DNA of 20,230 nt from a virus: positions 1 to 20,230 of IMG/VR virus record IMGVR_UViG_3300008218_002405; one strand, 5' to 3'. Position 1 is the stretch's first letter; every line of letters starts with the position of its first letter. Under the pieces are notes generated by a model. That model saw only the letters and a program-made list of their open reading frames with translations, did no database searches and was not told where the DNA came from. Below, in pieces: positions 6,009-13,124 of the stretch. The position numbers were made by a program, and so were the translations under genes.

Positions 6009-7798
6009 GTGGTAACACCTACCATGAGCTAAGTCAGAAGTATGCTTCTGCCAGTAACATACAGTCTGCTGAAGAAGGTTTGTGTCGTCTGGACTGGCAC
6101 AAATGGCTTACGGAAAACTTTGTAATCAAGGACAAGAGAGGCAATGTTCGGCTCATGTCCCCGTTAAAAGGTTCCCAGATCAAGCTCCTTAAGCTGTATC
6201 AGTGGTGTAAAACCAACGATCAACCTATCCGTATCATTGTTTTAAAGGCTAGAAAGACAGGCATCAGTACCTTAATAGAAGGCTTGATGTTTTTGGAAAC
6301 CATGAATCGTGGTGTAGATTCCATCGTTATTGCCCATGATAAGCCTACTGCTGAGTACATCTTCTCCATTACAAATCGATTCTACACGAATTATGGGTTA
6401 AGTAAACCAGAGAAAGCTCAATCTAGTGTGCGTAAGATGACCTTCAAAGAACAAGAAGGCATGATTATGGTGGAGACTGCCAATAATATACAGGCTGGAA
6501 CTGGTCTCACCCCTCATTTTATACACGGATCTGAGGTCAGTAAATGGCACAAGGGTTCTGATACAGCAGTCAGCTTATTCCAGTCGATCGGTGACGGCCC
6601 TGAAACTGCTGTGATATTAGAGAGTACAGCCAGTGGTTTTGACTCCCTGTTCCATCCATATTGGGAGAATGCAGACAAGTACTGTGACATTAAGTGGATC
6701 ACTGGAGATGATGGAGAAATCTACCCTGAAGTCAACATCAATAACTATGACCAATGGAATGGGTATCTGCCATTCTTTATCAGTTGGTTTACAGATGATG
6801 AGTACCAGCGTGAGTTCAGAAGTGAGCAAGATAAATCCAGATTTGTACAAACCCTGGATTCACAGGAGAAACACTTAAAGGATCACTTTGAAGTAAAGCC
6901 CGAACAATTGAACTGGTTCCGCTGGATCTTACGGGATAAGTGCCAAGGGGATATTAAGATCAGAAGGCAGGAGTATCCATCTACTCCCCAAGAAGCCTTT
7001 GTCTCATCAGGTAGACCTTATCTTGACCATGATTCTTTAGCCTTAATGCCTTTAGAAGACGGACGAAAAGGTTATCTGGTTCAAGATGATCGTTGGGCTA
7101 AGACTATCCGTTTCATTTCAGACAAGAATGAAGCACTGACCATTTACAAAGACCCACGCATGAACCACCGCTATGTGTTAGGGGTAGATACCGCAGAAGG
7201 TATCATGCCAGAAGGGTCAAAAGATCCTGATCAGTCTGTTGTTACTGTACTGGATATGGACGATGGAGCCAGACAAGTCGCCGTCCTTTCTGGTTACATA
7301 GGGGAAGAAGAACTGGCAAACAAGATTATCCTGCTGGGTAATCATTACAATTCAGCCTTCATTGTTCCAGAAGTCTCAGGCTACGGAATGCACGTTTGCA
7401 TTACCCTGTCTCAGCAATACCCCTCGCACTTGCTCTATCATCGCACAGATTTTCTGAAGGACAGGCCCAAGCGTAGTCGCCAGGTAGGCTGGCGTACTAC
7501 AATGGCATCAAGACCTATCCTTCTTGGAGATCTGAAACAGGCTGTATCTGATCAGTCCATCATTATCCATTGTAAAGAAACCTTAGAAGAACTGAAACGT
7601 CTGGAATATAACAATCGTGGAAAAGTTGAAGCAGGTGCAGGGGCACACGATGATCACTGCTTTGCCCTTGCGTTAGCTGTACAAGGTATCAAGTCCTATC
7701 CTGAACACGCATCTATTATGCAAGCAAGAGCAAATCGTTTGAGTCCTCTACAGGAAAGAGATGACAGTGATACAATTGATCCAGTGACAGGTTATTGA
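6005..7798 (+). CDS. terL: Terminase large subunit (packaging ATPase-nuclease)
   Basis: 597 residues, the usual size. The N-terminal ATPase has the terminase-type Walker A KARKTGIST (81-89), a Walker B region ending in Ser-Glu at 176-177 (IHGSEVSKW) and the coupling motif ESTASG (205-210). The C-terminal RNase-H-like nuclease has Asp394 in VLGVDTAEG, Glu455 in FIVPEVSGYG and Asp548/Asp549 in GAHDDHCFALAL, so all metal ligands are present. The enzyme pumps DNA into the prohead at the portal and cuts the concatemer. Its ATG overlaps the previous stop by four bases, and its end overlaps the convergent nuclease gene by 7 bases with no terminator between them. This is the firmest phage marker in the window. 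Confidence 0.97.
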   Translation: MSGNTYHELSQKYASASNIQSAEEGLCRLDWHKWLTENFVIKDKRGNVRLMSPLKGSQIKLLKLYQWCKTNDQPIRIIVLKARKTGISTLIEGLMFLETMNRGVDSIVIAHDKPTAEYIFSITNRFYTNYGLSKPEKAQSSVRKMTFKEQEGMIMVETANNIQAGTGLTPHFIHGSEVSKWHKGSDTAVSLFQSIGDGPETAVILESTASGFDSLFHPYWENADKYCDIKWITGDDGEIYPEVNINNYDQWNGYLPFFISWFTDDEYQREFRSEQDKSRFVQTLDSQEKHLKDHFEVKPEQLNWFRWILRDKCQGDIKIRRQEYPSTPQEAFVSSGRPYLDHDSLALMPLEDGRKGYLVQDDRWAKTIRFISDKNEALTIYKDPRMNHRYVLGVDTAEGIMPEGSKDPDQSVVTVLDMDDGARQVAVLSGYIGEEELANKIILLGNHYNSAFIVPEVSGYGMHVCITLSQQYPSHLLYHRTDFLKDRPKRSRQVGWRTTMASRPILLGDLKQAVSDQSIIIHCKETLEELKRLEYNNRGKVEAGAGAHDDHCFALALAVQGIKSYPEHASIMQARANRLSPLQERDDSDTIDPVTGY

Positions 7799-9030
7799 GT
7801 CTTATTAGCTAATAGCTTGCGTTCCAAAGCATGGTGCGGTTCACGAATCAGATAGTCTCCTGATTCTAATGCTTGTTCTGGATTGAACCCAATCAGGTGC
7901 TTGTCATAGGAATGATAAGCTAAAGGAAAGTATCTATTAAGGATTACCCTTCGCTCAAGAGGGTCTGTTGTTCCTACCCACTGACTCAAGCCTTCAGCAA
8001 TGCGTTTATGTGCTTCAAACATCTGGAATTGGAAGTCAGGTAGTTCGGTATTGGAGCGAACAATAGCCATATTTAATAGTTGTCCATCAAGTTTTGCTCC
8101 ACCAATTAGTTTGTACCATTCGTCTTGAGTAAATTCTTCCCAGACATTGAACACATTCCAATCTTTTCTTCTGGCAAACTTACCTTCTACCTCATATTCT
8201 GTTTTATCGAATGGTGGTACTCCATGCTTCACAAATGCTCTCACAAAAGGACTGTACCAGGTAGCTCCACTATCCAAACCATACCCTTTATACAAGAACT
8301 CCATCAGGATAGAATGGCATGAGTCTGGCCCGTAGGTATTTTCAATCGTCCACAAATGCTGAAGGGTCTGAATATCATAGTTATATTTATCAAAGTAGTA
8401 AGAGCGTTTAGTGCGTGTCGTTTTCATTTCCAGTGCATGATAAGTACCAGAAAATTTATTGCGGAGTTCTCCATCTAGTCTAGTTGGGATCAAAAGTTGT
8501 AGATCATCATCATGAATAGAAAGTTCTCTTTCCTGTTCAACTGCTAGTATCTCGTAGTCCTTCTCAATCTGTGGGAGTCTGTTTCTGATCCAAGCCTTGC
8601 TTAATCCTTGAGCCAATGCAAGAAGCATGTCGGGATTAAATGGGCTGTCGAACCCCCTGGTACGGGCTAAGTCGTTCCAGTTCTCAGTTTGTGCAAGAAG
8701 CACCAGTTCTTCGGAGCCACCGCCCATGACTGCACCACAAACTTCATGACAGAAAGTTCCCAATGCAAGATCAGGAGAAACAAGTTTAGGTACAATTCCC
8801 TGACCTATGGAAGCATCGTCTGGACTATATTGATAGGTAATAAAATACAATCGTGGACTGATCATGTAGGATTGGTAGGCACTGCGACTAGTTGTTAAAG
8901 TATTCATAATATTGGGTGAAGTCGAGGTTCCAGAACAGGAGTAACCATCAAAAGTTGGTAAAAAACAATTCCAGAACCCCAACTTATGCACACCATAACA
9001 GGGTATGTTATGTGATAAGTCTCTCACCAC
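7792..9030 (-). CDS. RecB/Cas4-like PD-(D/E)XK nuclease
   Basis: 412 residues from GTG at 9030. The family pattern starts around an ATG at 8907 (MNTLTTSRSAYQSYMISPRLYF), so the true start may be there; however a promoter at 9050-9078 places the transcript start near 9043 and favours the longer form. Counting from 8907: GTFCHEV with His54, the PTRLDG strand with Asp145, LEMKTT with Glu160-x-Lys162, and a following helix with Gln180. Together these are the order and residues of RecB-family phage exonucleases. Only scattered Cys are present, so an iron-sulfur cluster like that of Cas4 cannot be claimed. It would act in recombination or DNA end processing with Sak4, SSB-like and RepA-like proteins. 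It runs against terL and overlaps its last 7 bases. Confidence 0.8.
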   Translation of the reverse strand: MVRDLSHNIPCYGVHKLGFWNCFLPTFDGYSCSGTSTSPNIMNTLTTSRSAYQSYMISPRLYFITYQYSPDDASIGQGIVPKLVSPDLALGTFCHEVCGAVMGGGSEELVLLAQTENWNDLARTRGFDSPFNPDMLLALAQGLSKAWIRNRLPQIEKDYEILAVEQERELSIHDDDLQLLIPTRLDGELRNKFSGTYHALEMKTTRTKRSYYFDKYNYDIQTLQHLWTIENTYGPDSCHSILMEFLYKGYGLDSGATWYSPFVRAFVKHGVPPFDKTEYEVEGKFARRKDWNVFNVWEEFTQDEWYKLIGGAKLDGQLLNMAIVRSNTELPDFQFQMFEAHKRIAEGLSQWVGTTDPLERRVILNRYFPLAYHSYDKHLIGFNPEQALESGDYLIREPHHALERKLLANKTQ

Positions 9031-9049
9031 AAGAAACTCAATATTTTTA

Positions 9050-9078
9050 ATATTACATTGTTGCTAATCGTTTGTCCA
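9050..9078 (-). promoter_or_regulatory. Putative promoter for the RecB-like nuclease
   Basis: On the minus strand TGGACA (9078-9073), a 17-base spacer and TAATAT (9055-9050). The start would be near 9043, only about 13 bases before the GTG at 9030. It is divergent from the helicase promoter at 9094-9121. Confidence 0.45.
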
Positions 9079-9093
9079 GAGAAAAATCAACTC

Positions 9094-9121
9094 TCGACAA
9101 AATTAAATTCTAAGGTATAAT
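9094..9121 (+). promoter_or_regulatory. Promoter of the RepA-like helicase
   Basis: TCGACA (9094-9099), a 16-base spacer and a perfect TATAAT (9116-9121). The predicted start is 9128-9130, which coincides with the ATG at 9129. The more upstream ATG at 9120 overlaps the -10 box itself and would not be in the transcript. Confidence 0.75.
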
Positions 9122-9128
9122 GTCTGTT

Positions 9129-10115
9129 ATGGCTGAGACCAAGTATCAAGATATTAATGACTTCTTGAAACACTCAGCACAAACTTCAACACAACTTGTA
9201 AACTCTGAACCAGTTCCGATTCCCTACCTTCTAGATCCTTTAATCATTAAGGGGAACTACCATCTTTTAACAGGGCCGATTGGGAATATGAAAAGCTACT
9301 TCTCACTATGGCTAGGCTCTCAGTTGGCTGAAAGTGGGCAGAATGTTCTCTTTGTGGATAAAGAGAACTCATTACTTATGACTGAGTCTCGTGCCAGAAA
9401 GATGAATCTTACAGACTCAGAGAACTTCATCTACTGGTGTGAGAGAGCAGGGATGAGCAGAGACCAAGCTCCACCAGATTTCAAACAGGGACTACACTTC
9501 TATAAAAAGGTAATAGAACTGTGGGACAATCCTGTGCTGATCTTTGATACGCTGAATCGATTCGCTCCAGGAGTAGATGAAAACAGTGTAAAGGATACTA
9601 CCTTTATTACAGATTCCTTAATGTCACTGCGTAACCATGATGATGGTGCTACGATCATTGCTCTGCACCAAGTAGGCAAACCTAGTGAAAGAGGTTACCA
9701 GAATTATAGAGGATCTTCTGAAATAGGGGGTGGGTCTGACGTAGGCTTGAGCATCAAAGACTTTGCACAGAACGCACAGGGAGCTTCGTTTAGAATCAAT
9801 TGTTGGAAAACAAGGTGGCTACCCTTTTCTGATCTAACAATTGTCTTTGACAGTTATAGCGGAAAGTTTCATCCCCTGCCTGATTTCCTAACCACCGTCC
9901 GTTACTATGACCTACGGTCTTCCCTCACCAAATACCTTAAAGAATGTCCTGAAGTTCGTGGCGAAGAACTCAAAGAAGCTATGACCACTAAGGCATGGGG
10001 TAAGTATAAGGTAAAAGAAACAGAGTGGATGCTTGAAAACAGAGAAGAATACTGGCTTAGAGCAAAAGACGGTAACTCCTTTGTTTACAAGAACCTACCT
10101 CGGATGAAAGGCTAG
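9129..10115 (+). CDS. RepA-like replicative helicase / AAA_25 ATPase
   Basis: 328 residues from ATG 9129 (331 if started at 9120). Walker A GPIGNMKS at 49-56, Walker B VLIFDTLNRF with Asp140, the sensor-like ALHQVGK around 178-184, and YRGSSEIGGGSDVGLSI near 193-209 are the ordered motifs of RepA-type hexameric helicases of plasmids and phages. The last 80 residues (SLTKYLKECPEVRGEELKEAM onward) look like a winged-helix domain. It would unwind DNA at the phage origin or act as a primosome component. Start choice: the -10 box ends at 9121, so the message should begin at about 9129 with AUG; there is no ribosome binding site. Family call strong; leaderless translation inferred. Confidence 0.85.
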   Translation: MAETKYQDINDFLKHSAQTSTQLVNSEPVPIPYLLDPLIIKGNYHLLTGPIGNMKSYFSLWLGSQLAESGQNVLFVDKENSLLMTESRARKMNLTDSENFIYWCERAGMSRDQAPPDFKQGLHFYKKVIELWDNPVLIFDTLNRFAPGVDENSVKDTTFITDSLMSLRNHDDGATIIALHQVGKPSERGYQNYRGSSEIGGGSDVGLSIKDFAQNAQGASFRINCWKTRWLPFSDLTIVFDSYSGKFHPLPDFLTTVRYYDLRSSLTKYLKECPEVRGEELKEAMTTKAWGKYKVKETEWMLENREEYWLRAKDGNSFVYKNLPRMKG

Positions 10116-10121
10116 TTGGTA

Positions 10122-10152
10122 ACTTCTGGTGTTTATCAAAAACACCAGAAGT
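10122..10152. repeat. 13-bp perfect inverted repeat after the helicase gene
   Basis: ACTTCTGGTGTTT and its exact complement flank a 5-base loop, 6 bases after the helicase stop. No T-tract follows on either strand, so it is not a standard intrinsic terminator. It lies between convergent transcripts and could stabilise 3' ends, act with Rho, or bind a protein. Confidence 0.6.
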
Positions 10153-10187
10153 AGATTATACCCCACTACTATGACAATATTTTTAAC

Positions 10188-10200
10188 TGCCGTCCGTATC
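10188..10200 (+). repeat. Dispersed 13-bp motif, copy 1
   Basis: TGCCGTCCGTATC, one base from the consensus TGCYGTCCGTTTC. It lies between the helicase inverted repeat and the convergent small-gene operon. Confidence 0.65.
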
Positions 10201-10209
10201 CTGACTTAA

Positions 10210-10389
10210 CTAATTTTCCTGTAAATATTTTCTGTAGGCTATCTTCTTGGCAGTATCTTTCTCACCCTGCCTATAGGCTTTCTGCAAGGCTTCGAGGATC
10301 AGCTTTTTCTTGTAGTGGAACTCTAGGGTAGACAGGGGCAGTCTGGCTGTGACCTGCTCTGCCAGGGATTCAAGAAACGTAGCCTTCAT
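10210..10389 (-). CDS. Small basic helical protein
   Basis: 59 residues, beginning MKATFLESLAEQVTARLPL. It is strongly helical and basic (FHYKKKLILEALQKAYRQGE, then KDTAKKIAYRKYLQ). The ATG at 10389 follows the preceding TAA by one base, so translation is likely coupled; an independent ribosome binding site is weak. It is the last gene of the leftward small-gene operon, which then meets the copy-1 motif and the inverted repeat at 10122-10152. No family recognised. The composition would allow nucleic-acid binding, but this is only a guess. Confidence 0.6.
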   Translation of the reverse strand: MKATFLESLAEQVTARLPLSTLEFHYKKKLILEALQKAYRQGEKDTAKKIAYRKYLQEN

Positions 10390-10390
10390 T

Positions 10391-10486
10391 TTAGTAGAAA
10401 GCTCTCATTAGATGCCAAAGCAGGTAGAAGGATGCGAGGATTAGGAAGGGTGTTTCCCAACCGTATAGGCCGTTATCATTTTTCAT
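10391..10486 (-). CDS. 31-residue putative single-span membrane peptide
   Basis: ATG at 10486, TAA at 10391-10393, 31 residues. A polar start (MKNDNGLYGWE) is followed by a hydrophobic, aromatic span TPFLILASFYLLWHLMRAFY long enough to cross a membrane. GAGGTG lies about 7 bases before the ATG, a proper ribosome binding site. The ORF overlaps the previous gene's end by 11 bases and is followed one base later by the next ATG, which is the packing expected of a real operon member. Small phage membrane peptides of this kind can be lysis or superinfection factors; no specific function can be read here. Confidence 0.5.
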   Translation of the reverse strand: MKNDNGLYGWETPFLILASFYLLWHLMRAFY

Positions 10487-10697
10487 TATCTAACACCTCA
10501 ATAAGTTTTAGCCACTCATCCTTATCCGTTGGTATTCGGTACTCTGTGAGAGTCGGCTTGTTAGGGATATCGGTAGGCAAAAAGTGGTCGCCTTCAAGAG
10601 TGTGAAGCAGTGCTACTGCACTATCTCTTTCAGTAAACCACTCTGAGCATGAGCCATTAATGCTGTCTGTCCATGCTACTTTAAAGACTGTCTTCAT
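10476..10697 (-). CDS. Hypothetical small protein
   Basis: 73 residues, beginning MKTVFKVAWTDSINGSCSEWF. The N-terminal half suggests a beta strand, turn and strand, followed by a helix (RDSAVALLHTLEG); the C-terminus is acidic and helical (DEWLKLIEVLDNEK). This compact alpha/beta pattern is common among phage accessory proteins. Its ATG lies inside the end of the previous gene (17-base overlap) without a clear ribosome binding site, so translation is probably coupled. No family recognised. Part of the six-gene leftward operon whose members are all small and unknown. Confidence 0.6.
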   Translation of the reverse strand: MKTVFKVAWTDSINGSCSEWFTERDSAVALLHTLEGDHFLPTDIPNKPTLTEYRIPTDKDEWLKLIEVLDNEK

Positions 10698-10887
10698 CAG
10701 TGGTCTTGTTTAGGTGTGCTTCAATGGCTTCTAAATCCAAACTGTCGTCTGGCCCCTTCCAGAAGTATGGATCAATAATATTAATGTGTTCTCGAACTTG
10801 ATCTATGTCTACTTTGGCTGAAACTTCTCGTAACTCTCGTAGTAGAGCTTCCTTTGCCTGTTCTTTGTTTTGTTCAATTTTAGACAT
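10681..10887 (-). CDS. Hypothetical small helical protein
   Basis: 68 residues from the ATG at 10887, which is preceded by ACAGGGGGTAAC, the G-rich ribosome binding site used by several genes here. A longer open frame upstream overlaps the neighbouring gene and has no such site, so this start is preferred. The protein is charged and helical (NKEQAKEALLRELREVSAKV) and ends acidic (TTDEDSL). No family recognised. It sits 14 bases after the 88-residue gene. Confidence 0.55.
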   Translation of the reverse strand: MSKIEQNKEQAKEALLRELREVSAKVDIDQVREHINIIDPYFWKGPDDSLDLEAIEAHLNKTTDEDSL

Positions 10888-10901
10888 GTTACCCCCTGTT
10901 T

Positions 10902-11168
10902 TTATTTTGTGTTGTCGTCTAGTGGTAATCTGCGGTATTTCGGTGAAGCTGAAACATCTCTGCGGTGAAACTCCTCTACAGGCAGTTCGTGAGTTCCCCT
11001 GGTTAGATAATAGGTCAGCCATTCAGCTTCAAACTCAGTCAGTTCAAAATCAATATGGTTTCCAATAGATATGGTTAGCTTCTTGTTCTTGCTCCAACGC
11101 TTCACTCCAATCGGAACGTTGCCTGTAGTCAGTTCTTTGTCAGTTTTTGTATTGATTAGTTTAGCCAT
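10902..11168 (-). CDS. Hypothetical small protein
   Basis: 88 residues. The ATG at 11168 overlaps the preceding TAA by one base (TAATG). The first 45 residues alternate basic and beta-like segments (KRWSKNKKLTISIGNHIDFE); the middle has a helix FEAEWLTYYLTRG with aromatic residues; the tail is basic. Translation is probably coupled to the gene upstream. No family recognised. It belongs to the leftward small-gene operon driven from 11471-11500, a typical place for early host-takeover or anti-defence proteins, but the sequence does not show which. Confidence 0.6.
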   Translation of the reverse strand: MAKLINTKTDKELTTGNVPIGVKRWSKNKKLTISIGNHIDFELTEFEAEWLTYYLTRGTHELPVEEFHRRDVSASPKYRRLPLDDNTK

Positions 11169-11431
11169 TAGTTATCTCCTTCCATAAGTTTGTCCCTAAT
11201 TGATTCACCACGAAGACTGTCAATCACCTCACTAACTAACTCATGACCAATCTCATTGGTGAAGTGCTTACAGCTTGCACACAGAGCTTCAAAGATAACC
11301 TCGTCTGAGAAGCTGTCTTTACCTTCTCGTGCAAGCTCTTCTTTAATTTCCTCAGTAGTCACAGTATCGAGGCAAATAGCTAGATTATCCTTTTCCCACT
11401 CAGCTAATGCAAACCAGTTTACTTTGGTCAT
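11168..11431 (-). CDS. Hypothetical acidic protein, first gene of a leftward operon
   Basis: 87 residues, ATG at 11431 with AAGGAG about 5 bases upstream. It is very acidic (TVTTEEIKEELAREGKDSF, SDEVIFEAL) and predicted all-helical, with two Cys in ALCASCKHF. Strongly acidic small proteins in phage early regions sometimes mimic DNA or bind host enzymes, but no family was recognised and this is only a possibility. It is the promoter-proximal gene of the six-gene leftward operon, with a leader of about 35 bases. Confidence 0.65.
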   Translation of the reverse strand: MTKVNWFALAEWEKDNLAICLDTVTTEEIKEELAREGKDSFSDEVIFEALCASCKHFTNEIGHELVSEVIDSLRGESIRDKLMEGDN

Positions 11432-11470
11432 TTTGTCTCCTTTCTAGTTAAAAAATATAACACTGCATCT

Positions 11471-11500
11471 ATCGTAAACTGTGGGGTTGGTTTGTGTCAA
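11471..11500 (-). promoter_or_regulatory. Promoter of the leftward small-gene operon
   Basis: On the minus strand a consensus TTGACA (11500-11495), an 18-base spacer and TACGAT (11476-11471, four of six). The next gene with a good ribosome binding site starts at 11431. Confidence 0.6.
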
Positions 11501-11520
11501 GGGGTAAAAATAAATCACAG

Positions 11521-11533
11521 TGCCGTCCGTTTC
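11521..11533 (+). repeat. Dispersed 13-bp motif, copy 2
   Basis: TGCCGTCCGTTTC, an exact match to consensus, in the intergenic region between the divergent promoters at 11471-11500 and 11594-11622. Confidence 0.7.
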
Positions 11534-11593
11534 CATTACTTACCCTACCATCTGATAGATTAATTTCATTATTGTTAAAAACAAAAAAAGGGG

Positions 11594-11622
11594 TTGCACT
11601 ACAATCTATTATCTAGTAGATT
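11594..11622 (+). promoter_or_regulatory. Putative promoter of the zinc-finger/DUF932 operon
   Basis: TTGCAC (11594-11599), a 17-base spacer and TAGATT (11617-11622), each four of six to consensus. The TAG-type -10 resembles those of the two cassette promoters at 13252 and 14200. The leader would be about 36 bases and contains AAGGGGGT. Confidence 0.45.
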
Positions 11623-11664
11623 TATATCGTGTCGTATTTTTTAACAACCAAGGGGGTAAACAAA

Positions 11665-12183
11665 ATGAGTAAAACTAAACCACTTCAACAGATACTGTAT
11701 GAGGATTGTGCTGAGGCTGTAGGAGAGCAAGTAGAGGAGCTAAAATACCGTGATCATGATGTGCGAAAAATGAGCGATTGTAAAGAGGCCAACGATCCTG
11801 ACCTGCCACTTGCAAAGGCTGATTATCTCTGTTGCCATTGTGGCTTCGAGATAGGTGGGAATGAGTATATTATCTCTACCGATAGCCCCTTCTTTTCTAA
11901 GCACCCAGTAAAGAACTCATTTGTTCATGCATCCTGCGAGAATCCAAGCTTGCGAGAGTCAGGATGGAAGTTCGAGATAATGGTTCACAAGCTAATTACA
12001 GATAACTTAGATATCGGAGCATGGTTCTGTCAGGGTTTGGTTGTAGACAGCGAACTTGTGACTTATCGTGACGGGTGGAAACCACCAATTAACAATAACC
12101 AACAACAGAAAGGAACAACTAATGTATTACAACAATCAATTTTCCAACGAGATTCAATTCCCAGAGTTAACTTCAAAAACTGA
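11665..12183 (+). CDS. Putative zinc-finger protein upstream of DUF932
   Basis: 172 residues from ATG 11665, chosen because AAGGGGGT lies 7 bases upstream; a GTG at 11629 in the same frame has no such site. Cys56-x2-Cys59 (CCHCGFEIGG) and His88-x2-Cys91 (FVHASCEN) form a likely single zinc site of the C-x2-C/H-x2-C type, spaced about 30 residues apart. The N-terminus is acidic and helical. The last 20 residues, rich in Asn and Gln, overlap the start of the DUF932 gene by 62 bases in another frame, which is long for a phage operon; the tail may be unconstrained. No family recognised. Confidence 0.6.
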   Translation: MSKTKPLQQILYEDCAEAVGEQVEELKYRDHDVRKMSDCKEANDPDLPLAKADYLCCHCGFEIGGNEYIISTDSPFFSKHPVKNSFVHASCENPSLRESGWKFEIMVHKLITDNLDIGAWFCQGLVVDSELVTYRDGWKPPINNNQQQKGTTNVLQQSIFQRDSIPRVNFKN

Positions 12184-13069
12184 CTTTAAAGCGGAGCTTG
12201 AACCTGTCTATATGCAAGACCATGATACGCACGTAGACACTGACCCAGGTGACTGGTTACCAGTTCAACGAGTCAAGCAAGGTCAGGTAGTCAGGCGTGA
12301 AGATACAGGGGCAAGTTTAGGGCTTGTCGGTAACGGCTATAAACCTGTCATGAACAGAGACTTGTATTCCATGCTTAAAAAGTCAGCGAGTGACGTTATG
12401 CCCCATCAACACTTGAAGGATATTGAGTTGACAGAGATTTCAAGTTATGGGGGTACATACACTCGATTTGAACTTGCGTTTCCAAGAATTAAAGCACAAA
12501 TCAAACAGGAAAATTCAGAAACAGAATTGCAGTTTAGAATGGCTGTTTCTAACTCGTTTGATGGAAGTTCGAGCATTCGTGTATTTTGTGGTGCTTTTGA
12601 TATCGTCTGTACCAATGGATTAATTACAGGCGATTACACACAAAGTCAAGCTAGGCATACTCTTGGCTACACTTCGGATAGACTCGATAGCTTTATTCGT
12701 GAACAAATGCATGTATACCAAGAAAAAACTGCTCAATTCCAAATGTGGGCTGACACGCCTATCTTACTTCCAAAGACTATTGAAGATACACTTCAAACTG
12801 GGTCTTCAATGAGTAAGCGTAACATTGAGCGGATTATGTCACGATTTGAGCAGGAAGCTACACGGCGTGGTAGATCAGTGTGGGCGTTGTACTCTGCCCT
12901 GACTTACTACGCTAGCCATAACTCTGATCAGTTCAAAGTCAATGCTACTAAAGACAGTGACGGGGTGTTGTCTGACAACATAGGGGCTTCACTAGAAGTG
13001 CGTGAACGTGAAGTTGCCAAGATCGTCAGTTCTCAAGCATGGGCTTCACTGGCTCAAATTCACGCTTGA
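12122..13069 (+). CDS. DUF932 phage/plasmid-like protein
   Basis: 315 residues from ATG 12122, which has AAAGGA 7 bases upstream; an open frame extends to 12068 but lacks a site. The protein matches the DUF932 (phage/plasmid-like) family: an N-terminal region with WLPVQRVKQGQVVRRED, then the hallmark VSNSFDGSSSIRVFCG followed by FDIVCTNGL, and a long helical C-terminus with RRGRSVWALYSALTYYASHN. Members are widespread on phages and plasmids, often beside recombination genes or anti-restriction genes; the biochemical role is not settled. A strong terminator follows at 13093-13121. Family call good, function unknown. Confidence 0.82.
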   Translation: MYYNNQFSNEIQFPELTSKTDFKAELEPVYMQDHDTHVDTDPGDWLPVQRVKQGQVVRREDTGASLGLVGNGYKPVMNRDLYSMLKKSASDVMPHQHLKDIELTEISSYGGTYTRFELAFPRIKAQIKQENSETELQFRMAVSNSFDGSSSIRVFCGAFDIVCTNGLITGDYTQSQARHTLGYTSDRLDSFIREQMHVYQEKTAQFQMWADTPILLPKTIEDTLQTGSSMSKRNIERIMSRFEQEATRRGRSVWALYSALTYYASHNSDQFKVNATKDSDGVLSDNIGASLEVREREVAKIVSSQAWASLAQIHA

Positions 13070-13092
13070 AGCTATCTTTAGCTAGGAAAAGG

Positions 13093-13121
13093 GGTCAGCC
13101 TAACCGCTGACCTTTTTTTTT
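13093..13121 (+). terminator. Intrinsic terminator after DUF932
   Basis: GGTCAGC and GCTGACC form a perfect 7-bp stem with a 6-base loop, directly followed by nine T. Confidence 0.9.
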
Positions 13122-13124
13122 GCC

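Noticed and set aside
7792-9030. Cas4 with an iron-sulfur cluster
   Set aside because: The nuclease residues fit the RecB/Cas4 fold, but the four-Cys cluster pattern near the ends is not present and no cas genes are nearby.
9895-9905. GTCCGTTAC inside the helicase gene, similar to the dispersed motif
   Set aside because: It is coding (Thr-Val-Arg-Tyr), matches only the core and lacks the TGCY start, so it is treated as chance. The same holds for GTCCGTTTCA on the minus strand near 3773.
10888-11022. Upstream extension of the 68-residue gene (start at 11022)
   Set aside because: It overlaps the well-supported 88-residue gene in another frame and has no ribosome binding site, while the ATG at 10887 has CAGGGGGT.
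10805-11068. Plus-strand frame of 87 codons antisense to two small genes
   Set aside because: No ribosome binding site or promoter, and it opposes a tightly packed operon.
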